From: Acholoe squamosa
Lineage: Eukaryota; Annelida; Polychaeta; Phyllodocida; Polynoidae
Assembly (NCBI GenBank): GCA_949317995.1
Contig: OX439043.1
Coordinates: forward strand, 5,448,501 to 5,512,500
DNA: 64,000 nucleotides
Direction: 5' to 3'
The first letter of the stretch is position 1. Each line of letters begins with the position of its first letter. This document shows, one piece after another, positions 1 through 11,262 of this stretch. The translations under genes and the position numbers were made by a program. The notes below the pieces were generated by a model, which searched no databases, was not told the origin of the DNA, and saw nothing but the letters and a program-made list of their open reading frames with translations.

Positions 1-190
1 GTCTATTACATACAATTTTTTCTAAAATTTTTCCTGGTATTTGTAGTAAACTTATAGGCCTAAGGTCATTTACATCGAGAGAGTTTGCCTTTTTGTGTAG
101 GGGGATCACTGTCCCAGCTTTACCTGTCAGGTGCATGACTTTATAAGGACACAGCTTCAAAATGGCATTAGTACAATTCATTTAAAGGTG
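1..190 (-). mobile_element. LINE reverse-transcriptase fragment
   Basis: The minus strand encodes KAGTVIPLHKKANSLDVNDL followed by RPISLLQIPGKILEKIVCNR. This is the start of a non-LTR reverse transcriptase domain (the V-P-L-H-K-K...LRPISLL...KILEKI pattern). It is cut by the left edge. Only this piece is visible, so clade assignment (CR1/L2/RTE-like) is a guess. Confidence 0.75.
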
Positions 191-199
191 GCACTTTAG

Positions 200-940
200 G
201 AAAAGGATTGATATAAGCCCAAACCATGAAATAAATGCAAAGGAGCACTTTTGTAGGGATCTGAGAGCGTTATCCCAGTTGCAGTCACATTGCCGTACCA
301 TACTCCACCCTTCAGACCTTTGCTGCTCAGCAGGCATCGAGTGGACAAGAATCTGCTGCCTAATGCCTTTGAACATAACTGCTCAGTGGGGCTCCTCTCA
401 TGGCATTGATTGGCCAAAAACTAACCCTAAGCCTTACCCTGACCCTGACCCTGTCTGCACATTGCCTATTGGACGGACAACACCTTGTCCTCCCATTGAG
501 TGGAATATTGTTTTATTTGGAGGACCTATAGGCGTTGCGTGATACATAAACTCCATATGCAAAATCTCAGATCCCCCCACTTGTGAACATTAGCCTATAC
601 ATCTGTGATTCCACATCTAGACATCAGTTCAAATAGAGTATTTGCCCTTAGCACTACATCTTTACAACAGGCTGACAAATTTAACTGGCAGGGTTTGGAC
701 CTCGGTTCAAATGCGACATCACACGATGTGCGCCGGTGAGGACATTTGTGCAATTTGAGTCAGACACAGGAGCAGACAAAGACAAGGTGTCAGCATGTAT
801 TGTATAAGGTTCATCATCCTCCCTCCTACTCAAACACCTGCACCTGTCTTAGGGTACTTTGTATAATTTACTTTTTAAGGGCTGCTAATACATTGCTCAC
901 TGAACACGATCTCAAGAATTACTCAGGAATTTCTCGAGTC
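200..940. other. No gene seen
   Basis: Nothing codes here. Around 420-455 there is a run of CCCTAA/CCCTGA-like hexamers that faintly resembles telomeric repeat, but it is too short and degenerate to call. Confidence 0.5.
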
Positions 941-942
941 CC

Positions 943-1167
943 GACTTGTGAATAGAGAACGTGATTTTCCCTGGAAATTTGGACACGCCATAACATCTTA
1001 TACCCGAGAAAGTTCTCTAGTCTAGATCTCAAGAATGTCTCAGGAATTTCTTGGGAAATACTTGGGATATTCCCAGGAACTGGACATGTCTTTTTCCTTT
1101 CTCGAGTATAAAATGTTCTGGCGTGTCCAAATTTCTGGAGATAATCATGTTCTCTTGCACAAGTTGT
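943..1167. repeat. Foldback element, about 225 bp
   Basis: Imperfect inverted arms: ACTTGTG..AGAGAACGTGAT and AAATTTGGACACGCCA on the left, TGGCGTGTCCAAATTT and ATCATGTTCTCT..CACAAGT on the right. The centre holds short CTCAGGAATTTCTTGGG repeats. Confidence 0.65.
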
Positions 1168-1184
1168 AAACGTTCTCAATTTGA

Positions 1185-2160
1185 GTACTGTTCAGTTGGT
1201 GTGCATCATGTCCATGAGTCGTTATGCTGGACCAACAAAGTGCTGGTGAGACTGCCCGACATCACTTCACTGGAGCATCATTATGACCCTACGAGGTTAA
1301 TACATGATGCTTCAATGAAGGACTTCATTGCTACAGCTGGGTGTGATGCATTAATGCATCAGCAGCCCTTAAAGGGTTAAGGGCAGCCATTGAATGGTGA
1401 ATCCTGCCAATTTATAATAGTCATGATGCACCAATGAAGTACTGGCGATTAAGCTTAGGCCTGCTAGCATCATGCCAACAGTCCACAGGGGATCAGTCGA
1501 GTAGGTTTGTCACGTGACCTTAGGTAGTTAACCCTTTAAGGGCTAAGTAATTATTTAATTATCATTGGTCATTATGTTGTATGGATGCAGCCCTGGCACG
1601 TGACTCACCAGGGATGCCCCAATGAGGAGCTAGTGAGCAGATTCTCCTGTACTTCATAGTTGCGTCATGATGATCGATGGGTAAGATGCACTCCTGCATT
1701 AGCGGCCCTAGAAGCGTAAAGGGCAGCTATTGTCTGATGCATCATAATTAGTCTTTGTCAGCTGAATTGCGAGCCCTCCATTAGTGTATCATGATGGCTG
1801 CATTCATGCATCATGCCGACTACCCGGAGGGGGTCAGTCAAGTAGGATTAGGGCAGGTCCAAGCAGGTGTCCCTCCGCGACACTTCCTATTTTAGACTCT
1901 GGAATCCACATCTAAAAGAATAAAATAATTTCTTTTGGTTGGAATTTGGTGCCAGACATAAAGATAAATTCCCACCAAAAGAAATAATTTTATTCTTTTA
2001 GATGTGGATTCCAGAGTCTAAAATGGAATTGTCACGGAGGAACAAAATGGACCTATCTGCTTGGACCTGCCGATTAGCATGATACATGAATGAAGCCTTT
2101 GGGAGTTAGAGGGCCACTAATGCCTTAACGTATTATGCCTTGCATGATGCCCTCCCGCTA
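1185..2160. mobile_element. Cluster of hairpin-module MITE copies (piggyBac-like)
   Basis: Two or three degraded copies of the family whose ends read TTAACCCTTTAAGGGC and whose inside is made of hairpins such as CACCAATGAAGTGCTGG and GCAGCCCTGG..CCAGGG. TTAA followed by CCCTTT suits a piggyBac-type target duplication and terminus. One copy is split by the 1852-2071 element. Confidence 0.6.
1852..2071. mobile_element. 220-bp palindromic MITE with 6-bp target duplication
   Basis: Inverted ends GGCAGGTCCAAGCAG and CTGCTTGGACCTGCC. Inner arms TTTTAGACTCTGGAATCCAC and AAAGAATAAAATAATTTC are nearly perfect. GATTAG flanks it on both sides (1846-1851 and 2072-2077). It is inserted in a hairpin-module MITE. 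Confidence 0.85.
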
Positions 2161-2206
2161 ACTCTTTCAACCATTTCAAGATTGAAATAACTTACGCTGG
2201 GAGAGC

Positions 2207-2775
2207 CTCCTACCACAGAAATAGAACATCATTCCCTCTATTACCTGCTATTTCAAATTGAAATAACCATTTATGGAACTGCAAAATGAACTGCAAAAGT
2301 AAAATTTATGGGCCCCTTCCCAGGGTGTGGCTTAGACTACTAGTACAAGGGATGGTAAGCTGAACTTTTCATACCCAAGGCAGAATCCCACAAACCCGGG
2401 AGCAGCTTAAGCGTGGGTGTGTCTATTATTGGGTTCACAGTAGTATTTCTAAAGAATGTCCATCTTCCGTCTAATTTAAAGGCTCTAAAATTAAGGGTTG
2501 GTGGAGTCGTAGGGGCTCCTGATAGAATGGTTTCGCAAGAGATACCATAGACATTCCTCTCTAAGCCATGAATTATGAAAGACCAAAAGTCTAAGTGCAC
2601 CTTATGGGACCGGACTGGTTCCCGGGAGGGCCATGTGCCTGCCATCAGCAATATCCGGACCTGGGATGCGGGCCCATAAGGAATTGAGTGAAATAAGAAA
2701 TAAGGATGAAATAAGAAGTAATTGTTCACTTTCTCAATTTGGCCGGGTATCCTAGATTATGTCATAAGTGAAATA
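2207..2775. repeat. Interspersed repeat, copy 1 (TTTCAxATTGAAATAA family)
   Basis: Contains TTTCAAATTGAAATAACC near one end and AATTGAGTGAAATAAGAA, CAATTTGGCCGGG and GTGAAATAACTTA near the other. The same blocks in the same order recur at about 3885-4265 and again from 4270. No open frame of note. Class unknown; probably a non-autonomous transposon. Confidence 0.55.
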
Positions 2776-2814
2776 ACTTATCCCAGCAAATTGTTGTCAT
2801 CTGTTGCCATGATT

Positions 2815-3240
2815 AGTCATCATTGGTGACTCCTTTTTGAGTGATAACTCACCGCATCATCTTTCGCCACTGTGTGTCAGCCTCACATGGCATGGCGATT
2901 TATCACAAGAGTCGGCAAGTGAGTTTGTGTCACTCCTAGTTAATCTTATAAATCTCAGAATGGTGACTTATCACCACCATCGCTAACATGGATCTCACTC
3001 GCTGTGTGAGTATGTGCCACTGCCATCAACCCTCACACCATTGCCAACATTGGTTTCACTCAATGCGTGAATATGTGTCACTCCCAGTCAATGCTCTCTG
3101 AGGATGGCTGCTTATCACCACCAACGTCAACATGGATCTCACTCATTGCGTCATGATCTGTCACACACTGTGAACTCTCACTCAGAATGGCAACTTATCA
3201 CCAACATTGCCAAGTTGTTGAGACAGCAGCACTGTTCAAT
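2815..3240. repeat. Degenerate tandem repeat with TATCACCACCATCG motif
   Basis: Roughly 110-bp iterations of ATGGATCTCACTC, GTGTGAGTATGTG and CTTATCACCAC. Open frames crossing it are a by-product of the repeat. Confidence 0.5.
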
Positions 3241-3244
3241 GTGT

Positions 3245-3545
3245 GGCTTATCTAGGAAGTGTGGCATGAATAAGTCCCATAAGTATCAAATGTGCTTTCC
3301 ATGTAATACTTCATTGTTGAATCAAACAAGATTATATAGAGAAAATATCAATTGAATCTAAAATGAAAACAACTATCCATAAACACCTTTTCTCTGGTTA
3401 GAGGAAAAATATATAGGGAAATATCTACATGACACCTTTTCTGTGGTTAGAGGGAAAATACATATGGCAATAACTTTTCTGGCAAAAATGCTTTGATCTG
3501 GCAGATGTGAGGCTGCATGATTACCAATGATGATGATGTCTCTAT
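3245..3545. other. No gene; short local duplication
   Basis: CACCTTTTCTCTGGTTAGAG occurs twice about 65 bp apart with GAAAAATA context. Nothing else recognised. Confidence 0.45.
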
Positions 3546-3549
3546 GATC

Positions 3550-3860
3550 ATGACCTTTTCATCTATTGGGGTGAGTGATCACCAGCGTCGCCATCACTGG
3601 TGAGTCTGAGTGATCACCACACTCGCCATCTGTGGTGAACCTGCACTATGACAAGGTGCGCATTTCATTTAGCGAGGTGAGTGATCACCCATATCGCCAT
3701 CCCTGGTGATTGTGGGTGATCACGATCACGAGGTACACGTTTTATCTAGTGAGGTCAGTGATCACCCTTGTCACCATCCCTGGTGAGTCTGAGTGATCAC
3801 CATCCTGGCCATCTGAGGTGAGGCCATGTGATCATCACCATGGCTATTCCTGGTGATGCT
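3550..3860. repeat. Degenerate tandem repeat with GAGTGATCACC motif
   Basis: Three imperfect units (spacing about 105 and 77 bp) built from GTGAGTGATCACC, CGCCATC and CTGGTGA. Related in motif to the 2815-3240 array. Confidence 0.55.
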
Positions 3861-3884
3861 GGGATGCTGGAGGAGCCCACCGAC

Positions 3885-4345
3885 ACAGAAGTAAGGCCTT
3901 ATTTCACCCATTTCACACTTTTTCAGATTGAAATAACACTTTATGGAATGGCAAAATGTTAAAATAACTCTATTTTAAAATGAAGTCTTTTGGCCGCGAC
4001 CCTGATCTCGCGGCCCCACCTGTTCCTGTCACGTCAGACAGGTTGGATGTATTATTCTTGTCTGAATATCGTGAGATATTCCGAGGTCAGAAATGATATG
4101 GCTGCGCACACACAAACAATATGAAACCTTGCAATATAAGAGGTCAATATCAGGGGAGCGGCTTAAAAAGAAATTGAGTGAAATAAGAATTAATAAGGAT
4201 GAAAATATGAAGTGGACTATCCGCGACCAATTTGGCTAGGAATCATTCATTGATTCATAAGTAAATAACATATGATAGGGGAACCAACCAATGCCTTATT
4301 TCACCTTATCATACTATTTCAAATTGAAATAACCCTTTATGGAAT
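3885..4345. repeat. Interspersed repeat, copies 2 and 3 (TTTCAxATTGAAATAA family)
   Basis: Two tandem, shortened copies of the element seen at 2207-2775. They share TTTCAGATTGAAATAACA, ATTGAGTGAAATAAGAAT, CCAATTTGGC and CTTATTTCACC blocks. No coding capacity. Confidence 0.5.
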
Positions 4346-4990
4346 TGCAATTTTTTTTAACAAGTCCATTTCAGTATAAAATAGAGTTTGTCTGCCCCAT
4401 AGGCACTCCCTACACTCTCAGCCCGAATTGTAAATGGGCAGTAGATACTGCTGTAGTATATCCAAATTAGGGCAATGGGTTTGTACTAACATGAACTACC
4501 AGTGTAGTCCCAAATGATAAGCAATCCACTGTAAAACTGGTTCGCTGGGCTGACAGTGTATAGAATATCCTCAGACCTATATGTGGTGTACCTTATATAT
4601 ACGTGGGGTGTCTTGCGTGAATCTAATTAGAGCAGTTGGTGGGGTAGTGAAAATATGAACAGGCACTAACATGCTTTTCATCCTTTGACCTTCCATTTAG
4701 TTAAGAGAGTACACCTTTGATATCCTCAATTATCTAGACTCGTTAATCTAAATAAAACGTCTCGAGTCAATGAGTTACGCCTCGCAAAAATCATTGCCCT
4801 GGCAAATACCTCCTTGCATAGAGGATCCAAAAGGGGCGCGTGCTAGAGATAAAATCAGGTTAAAAATGCAAAATGTACATAAGTAGTCACAATTAACTAC
4901 AATTAGAAAACTAAGGGTTTATTCATGGTTAGATTAGTAATGAATCTGTTCTTAAATTTACTTTGTTTGGTGGACAATACCACTCTGGGA
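4346..4990. other. No gene seen
   Basis: No long open frame, RNA gene or repeat match within the window. Confidence 0.5.
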
Positions 4991-4999
4991 AGCAGGGTA

Positions 5000-5305
5000 G
5001 GGTTCCATACACTTTACTTTATTTTGAAATAGACCACTGCCATGACAACAAACATGTGTACCTCACAGACCAAAGGTGACTAAACTTGGTGATATCTCAA
5101 ACCATCTTCCTCAAACACCACGAAAACGGTCAAACCTCGCGGGAATCATCAAAATCTCATGGGAATTATTCTGTGCTTCTGTTGCTGCTGCCATATGTCC
5201 CATGAGAGCATAATTTACGACACTGAGTCTTGTTTTACGACATGCAGCAAACTGGCTATTGCCATGGTGAGACCTGATGACACCTTGAGGACATGTGTAA
5301 AACAA
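5000..5305. repeat. Interspersed repeat, copy 1 (TTTACGAC family)
   Basis: Shares many blocks with 7440-7720: CATGACAACAA, ACCAAAGGT, GATATCTCAAACC, TTTACGACA twice, TTTTACGACATGC. Two ancient copies of one element; class unknown. Confidence 0.55.
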
Positions 5306-5454
5306 TGTCTACTGGGGCGTTTGATGTCACAACTAAACCAATTATACACCAGAGAGAGAATAGAAATGAGTTTTTACTTTGACAGTAGCTTTATGGAGAG
5401 GGCGCAATTAGTAGAAATACTGTATACAGCCTGTTTAAACATTTAGGCGGGCTG

Positions 5455-5685
5455 ATTCAAGAGTATCTCATGCCCATTGGCCGCCATGATGCATGAATGT
5501 GTCCTAGCGAGTTACTCGCCAGAGTTACATTCATGCATCATGCTGACCCTAAGGGGTCAACATACACTCGGAGGGTCTGCATGATGCTCTAATGAAGTGC
5601 TCATGTGCAGAATTGCCAGCACTTCCTTGGCGCATCATGATGATCAATGGGCATGATGCACTCCTACCCTTAGGCCTTATGAAAT
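5455..5685. mobile_element. Hairpin-module MITE copy
   Basis: Contains GCGAGTTACTCGCCAG within ATGCATGAATG..CATTCATGCATCAT, and the CATGATGCTC..AATGAAGTGC module. Degraded ends. Confidence 0.6.
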
Positions 5686-5689
5686 GTTA

Positions 5690-6023
5690 AATTCCCAGCC
5701 CTTCACGTATATGCATAAACTTTTTTTTTTTCTCAAATGCTGACTTATCGGATATGTCAATTACCACATGCACACTATTCAAATGGCCATGGAATGTATC
5801 CTGGAGAGGAAATCAACACATTGGAACAAATACTTATATGGTGAATTGCATCCTGAATGGAGTTGTTGAGACTAGGAAATTAGGCTATTTTAGTCAATTT
5901 ATGGAAAGTTGCTGCCATAGTAAGGAATCTGAATGATGTGTGGGGGCGACCATGATGGCACTGTTCTGGTAGAAAGTAACCAACCAAATACAGTGGCTTT
6001 GCTCATATTGAGGGGAACAGCAG
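5690..6023. other. No gene seen
   Basis: Short open frames only; no supported feature. Confidence 0.45.
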
Positions 6024-6025
6024 TA

Positions 6026-6230
6026 CGGAGCCCCTAATAGGACATACAAAAAATGAAATTTCCACAGAAAAAAAATTCTTGCGGAAACTGAACAATTCTT
6101 GCAGATACTGAACAATTCTTGTTCAGTACCCGCACGTTTTGTTCAGTACCCGCAAGAATTGTTCCTGTATGCGCAAGTATATTTTTTCTGTCAAAAACAC
6201 TATTTTTGATGTGTCCTATTAGGGGCTCCG
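6026..6230. mobile_element. 205-bp palindromic MITE with TA duplication
   Basis: Inverted ends CGGAGCCCCTAATAGGACAT and GTGTCCTATTAGGGGCTCCG, flanked by TA. Inside are four short repeats of AACAATTCTTGC/GTTCAGTACCCGC. The TA duplication would fit a Tc1/mariner-type integrase; this is inference. Confidence 0.85.
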
Positions 6231-6232
6231 TA

Positions 6233-7215
6233 CAGCAGCGGTCGTGATCTGGACTTAGAATTTGGCACCGCATTGGCTGGGAACAGTGATTAGTATCTAC
6301 ATTTCAACCAACGACAGGCCCTGACTTTCAAGTGTTACATAACCATATTTCTCGCTATAGTACTGCCATAGCCATGTCTGGTAATTTTGCATCAGGCATA
6401 CAATGCAACCTTTAGTGACAACTGGTTACTTACAGATTCTAAGGCCAGTGACAGATTGTTCCCCTGCACCATTTTTCCGTGGACTTTTCAATTTTCCGAT
6501 GCAAAATTTGCATAGAAGGATCTTAGGGAAAAGGTTCTCCAATTGCGCCAACCTGCTTAACAAATGTCTGAATCGGTCGCTGAAATGGGCAAATCTGAGC
6601 CTAAGAGATGGCAACTTTTGTATTTGCTAAGTTGAAGTAAACCTAAATAAGCTTATTTCCGTGACAATATGATAACAATATAGTCTCATTGTGAGAGTGC
6701 CTGCTGATTTCGGATTAGAATAACTTAAATTTCTGAAATGAATCTGGATATCCCACTTATACTATAATTGTTTTTCTACTTCGCCTAATGCGGTGATGGA
6801 CGTCAATTGATTCTAATTTGTCTATGTATAAAGTAGGGTTGGAGTGGGTGGCGTTGAGGTGGGTTAATGAAGGCAGAGGGTGGGTGTTCTACCATTGCAG
6901 TGTGGATCGGGCCAGGGGGATCCAATTCAGCCACATGTCGATGCACGGTGCACTGGGCAGGTGATCAGCTGGAGGCTGTTGCGAAAAGAATTGGAAGCAA
7001 ATTCTCACTGTAGCTATTTGATCTTCCAATTCTCTGCTCTTCCCCATTCTGAGAATCGGCTTCCCCAGAGAATTGGTTCCTACTTCAGAATTACACCCCG
7101 ACTCTGGACCACTTCTATACCACTCCTCTGACCGATTTCCTTTTTGCAACACACAAGGTAATCAATTCCCTGAGGTGAGTGAGTCCCGTTTTGGGAATAG
7201 CACCTCCGACAGAAC
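6233..7215. other. No gene seen
   Basis: Only short non-conserved open frames on both strands. The 6950-7110 part has loosely repeated AATTCTC/GAGAATT words. Confidence 0.45.
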
Positions 7216-7249
7216 CAGTTCCAAATCTTATCGCAATGGCCTCCTGACC

Positions 7250-7432
7250 CTTGTGGGTAACTCACCACGGCTGCATTCATGCATAATGCTGGCCCTATGG
7301 GTTGATACACTCCCGGAGAGTTGGCATGATGCACTAATGAAGTGCTGGTGAGCAGACTTGCCAGCACTTCATTGGTGCATCATGCCAACCAATGGGCATG
7401 AAGCACTCCTGCATCCTTAAAGGGCTAACACA
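7250..7432. mobile_element. Hairpin-module MITE copy
   Basis: Carries GTAACTCACCACGGCTGCAT and the CACTAATGAAGTGCTGGTGA / TTGCCAGCACTTCATTGG hairpin; ends CTTAAAGGGCTAA. Confidence 0.65.
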
Positions 7433-7439
7433 TTGTGAG

Positions 7440-7720
7440 GCCTTGACATAGAAAGTTTACGACCCGGGTTTACGACAATAAAACATAACCAAGCTGTCGG
7501 CATGACAACAATCACATGTCCCACATGGACCAAAGGTCACCAACCTTAGCGATATCTCAAACCCTACTCCTCAAACCCCACGAGACTTTGACAAATCTCA
7601 TGGGGATTCTTCCTCTGCTTCCACCCTTGGCACTGAGATTGATTTACGACATTGTGCATTGCTTTTACGACATGCTCTAAGATGGTCATTGTCAGTCTGT
7701 GACCTTGAAGTCCTGCATCT
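7440..7720. repeat. Interspersed repeat, copy 2 (TTTACGAC family)
   Basis: Second copy of the element at 5000-5305, with block order conserved and several TTTACGAC words. Confidence 0.55.
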
Positions 7721-7799
7721 CTAAAATCATGGTTACTTAGGGCATCAATTTCCGCCTACAAAATGTCGCTTCTGTCAGATTTAATCACAGAACGGTGCA

Positions 7800-8662
7800 A
7801 CCAGTATTATCTCTCAAAGCCGTAAAGATGGCTACCTCTGACCAGCTCTTCCGATTTCTTCTTTGATTTTGGTAACATAAGAAAAAGCTATAACATTCTA
7901 TATTGGCTGAGGCTTGAGCATGGATCGAAAAACCCTATTCTAAATGAGGCCTTCTCTACCATGAAGAGTGAAAACCACCAATGGCTTAAAGATATCCAAT
8001 ACCTCTTGTTTAAAATCGGTTGTAAGAATGTCTGGCTCGGTCCTTATGTTTGGTCAAAGTCACAAAAACTCAAAAACTCAAAAACAATATAAAGAGAAGG
8101 TTAAATGATGCACATATTCAGAAATACAACCAGTACATTGATAACCCAGAGAATACTGGCAAGTGTAGAATTATCAAGATGTGTAAAGATGATCTCAATG
8201 ACATTTATGAAGAGCGTGAATACCTAACGCATACAGAATCACCTAAAATTAGAACCATTATTGCTAAACTTCGCACTGACAATAACTGTACACTTGACAG
8301 CCTGTCAAGAAGATATAGAGGACAGAAACCTGTCTCAATTCTAAGTGCACATTCTGTAATGCTGTGCAAGATGTAAATCATGCCTTCTTACATTGTAACA
8401 TGCCTGAGATGAGAAACGCACGGTCAGTGTTTAAAACAAAATACCTCAAGTTCGTTGATTATTATAAAAGACACAATGACACTAGGAAACTTTCTTAAAT
8501 ACTAGCAGTGGCCCCATATTGCAAATCATCTAAAAGGCCAGGGGCTGTGAACTGTATATACTCATATATAAAATCTGTCTACAACATTGTAAATGAAAAC
8601 CTGGTGCTGACATAAGTGTACCTGTACATTAGTCAATAAAGCCATCTTGAATCTTGAATCTA
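7800..8662 (+). mobile_element. 3' end of a LINE (non-LTR retrotransposon)
   Basis: Fragments of the end of ORF2 lie in shifting frames: WLRLEHGSKNPILNEAF (from about 7905), then from about 8050 KNNIKRRLNDAHIQKYNQYI, then KCTFCNAVQDVNHAFLHC (about 8355) up to a TAA at 8497. The Cys-Cys-His-Cys finger is typical of the ORF2 C-terminus in CR1/RTE-like LINEs. The copy has at least two frameshifts (near 8050 and 8340), so it is dead. The 3' tail ends with the short tandem TTGAATCTTGAATC, the usual kind of LINE terminus. Confidence 0.8.
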
Positions 8663-9249
8663 TACAATTATGGTATGCTGTTCACCTGTACTGTAAGGCT
8701 GTTTGATGTTAAAATGCACCAAGTGACCTTCCTACCTCATCTTGAAAAGGCATATAGGGCTACCGTCCTACATGTAGGGCACCTGATTGATTGATTAAGA
8801 AGCAGTCTATATCCAGAAGCAGATTTGATAGATTCAGAAGTAAAATGTTGTAGCTTATAGTTTACTGTTCACCATAAGAAAAAAAGGAAAGCCCATTCTT
8901 CCAGGGCACCCAATTGTCTAGATCTACATCTTTGACTATACTCAGAACGGTAGGAATCTAGTGTAGCTCAATAATTCTATTTGATAGGTGTTATCACATT
9001 AGAGTCAGATACCATCTCACCAGGCTCTTTATAGTTCATCAATGTTTAACAGAATTCTCCCTCAGTTATCAAAGACTTTCTCTGAGCGTTTCTCGCAGGA
9101 TGACACACCCTAGGTGTGTCAGAACTGACCACAGATCATTTAAGGGTACAGTGCTCTTAGTGTGTTACCCATCAATTATAAACGCTTCGCGTTTCCGCTA
9201 AAGGTAGTCTTCTTTCTCTGCTCCACCAAATCCTCCTGTTCTATAAGGA
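8663..9249. other. No gene seen
   Basis: No coding or repeat signal that I can support. Confidence 0.45.
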
Positions 9250-9500
9250 CACTGTAAAAAAAAAGTCGTCAAAATAATGTCGCATTCCTCATCCCGAAAT
9301 TGCCAGAGATCCATCGTTATTTTGTCGCTAGATTCCTTGTACATTTGTTTACCACCGTACTGCCACATGGGGCTTCTTGTAAATACTACACTGGTTCAAT
9401 GTTATAAAATTATGGTGGTCCACTGTTCAGTTTTACCAGGATCCCTGTAGATGCTTAAATCCTAAAACAAAACAAAAAATCGTTATTTTTTACATACTGT
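9250..9500. mobile_element. CACTGTAAAA MITE, copy 1
   Basis: Starts CACTGTAAAAAAAAAGTCGT and shares GCCAGAGATCC, GTACATTTGTTTACC, ACTGCCAC, GGGGCTTCTTGTAAA and TATGGTGGTCCA with the copies at 35454-35689, 47879-48103 and about 57330-57490. The end is degraded (TTTTTTACATACTG). Confidence 0.7.
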
Positions 9501-9648
9501 AGTTCATTTATACAGTTTATTTGCTTGATTTAACACCAGTTCTTTTATCCACAACAGTGAGGGGGGGTATGTGCTTATTAGAGCTGTCCCATGCGCTTAT
9601 TATAAAAACAGTATATAGACATGGTTGCATGGCAAAGTGTTGACACAA

Positions 9649-9755
9649 CCAGTTTCTTTGTGTGGAAGTGTCAGGCTGTTCCAAACGAGGCTCGAGACCA
9701 AGTTTGGAACAGCCTCACACCCATAAGTGGAGAAACTGGGAGTGGAAACACTTTA
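9649..9755. repeat. Short imperfect palindrome
   Basis: CAGTTTCT..GTGTGG..AGGCTGTTCCAAAC pairs with GTTTGGAACAGCCT..CACACC..AGAAACTG. Confidence 0.65.
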
Positions 9756-10165
9756 CAGTGAAACTCTGTATTTATTTCATGTTTTCTGGGTAAAAGACCC
9801 CTTAAAAACACATGGATTGAGGCTATTTTGATGATGTCACAGTGCGGAATGGGGCTGTGTAGAACAAGCTTCAGTTTATGCACGCTATGATGGGGAATGG
9901 CTTTGCCTATGCTTATTTCTTTGCTATGGGAACTGTCGTTCTGAACACGAAATTATGGAACTGGTTCCAGGCTCAGAAGTTATTTATATTTGATAAACTT
10001 CTTCATACATACACTGTCAGCATCAGATGCACTGAGTTCTAATAATATGTCATTGACCTTGTGTGACCTTGTGTGACCTTTGATGTCATTGGCTTTGTCT
10101 GTATATCACACCAGGGTGAGCCACTCTGTGTATGACTGCCAACTTAATGCTCGGGTTAACTTTAT
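9756..10165. other. No gene seen
   Basis: Includes a short direct repeat CCTTGTGTGACCTTGTGTGA near 10059. Confidence 0.4.
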
Positions 10166-10167
10166 GT

Positions 10168-10386
10168 AGGGGCAGTATTTCCCTGTACTCGGTGGCAGAC
10201 CCCCAGGGGCGGGTCTCCGGGTAATCACTGCCTCCCTAATGTGTATCATACCGATCCAGGTGTGGATGGAAGGTGGAAATGTCAGGCCAGGGGGAAGTAG
10301 CTCAGAGGAAGAGCAGCCGCTTCGAAGTTTGAGGGCTCCGGGTTCGAGTCCCGGTTTCTCTAAGAACATTTTCACCGACCTCTACA
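10168..10386 (+). repeat. tRNA-derived SINE, copy 1
   Basis: The 3' half (10291-10360) is tRNA-like: box A TAGCTCAGAGGAAGAG, box B GGGTTCGAGTCCC with a perfect T stem (CCGGG/CCCGG), and an acceptor stem that mostly pairs. The anticodon stem does not form, so it is not a working tRNA gene. The 5' half (GGCAGTATTTCCCTGTACTC, CATACCGATCCAGGTGTG) is shared with copies at 10877 and 46641. Confidence 0.75.
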
Positions 10387-10472
10387 GTGGTGGAGAAACC
10401 GAGCATCCTAACGCAATCATGAGATCAAAGATATGTGTGCCTGCTCATGTCTTAACGTGATCGCGACCGATT

Positions 10473-10754
10473 CACTGAAAACCTAGAAGTTCTGAAACTA
10501 GTCAGCGGTGACCACTTTAGGTCCTCAAGTTGACGATACCTAAAACTACAGCTTTAAGTCGTGATCCTGACGACCTGAGTCATCAATATGACGATTCTGT
10601 ACTGTCAGTATTGTCATCCTGATGACTCAGGTCATCAGGATGACGACTTAAAGTCGTCATTTTGACTACCTAAAGCTGTAGTTTTAGGTATCGTCAACTT
10701 GAGGACCTAAAGTGGTCATCGCTGACTAGTTTCGGATCTTCCATGTTTTCAGTG
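10473..10754. mobile_element. Foldback element with CACTGAAAAC ends, copy 1
   Basis: Long near-perfect arms: GGTCCTCAAGTTGACGATAC, TAAAACTACAGCTTTAAGTC and their reverse complements. CACTGAAAAC/GTTTTCAGTG form the ends. The interior is almost entirely GACGA/TCATC steps. Related copy at 58533-58788. Confidence 0.8.
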
Positions 10755-10876
10755 TTGAGGACTCCGGAACTGGGCCGGTATGATACAGATAACGCTTCAG
10801 CCTGCTAGGGGTAAACTAGTCACCTGCTGGCGGTTGGGTTGGAGGAGCAGGGTTGGTTGAAGCTGATGGGGAGGAG

Positions 10877-11033
10877 TGTAGGGGCAGTATTTCCCTGTAC
10901 TCTGTGGCAGACCCCCAGGGGCGGGTCTCCAGGTAATCACTGCGCCCCCTAATGTGTATCATACCGATCCAGGTGTGGATGGAAGGTGGTGGAGTCCCGG
11001 TTTCTCCAAGAACATTTTCACCGACCTCTACAT
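10877..11033 (+). repeat. SINE copy 2, tRNA-like part deleted
   Basis: Same 5' part as 10168 (GGGCAGTATTTCCCTGTACT, CAGACCCCCAGGGGCGGGTC) and same 3' end (AAGAACATTTTCACCGACCT), but about 80 bp with box A are missing. Confidence 0.75.
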
Positions 11034-11262
11034 TTACATAGATTTCCACTAATACTGCATTGATAACATTTAAGCCTTTAAAGCCTCCAAGGAATTAGTG
11101 CACCGAGCCCATTGATTATCATGATGCATGAATGAAGCTTAGCTAATTACTCACTGGCGCTAAATCTGTGCATCACAGGGAAGATTTGCTTCCACAGCGT
11201 CAGCATGACACTTCAATAAAGTGCTGGAAAGCAGACTCATCGACCCTTACTGGAGCATTATA

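Noticed and set aside
420-455. Interstitial telomere repeat
   Set aside because: Only a few CCCTAA/CCCTGA-like hexamers, none in a clean run.
8050-8376. Independent 108-residue host gene
   Set aside because: Its neighbours and the Cys-finger in the next frame show it to be part of a LINE ORF2 end with frameshifts.
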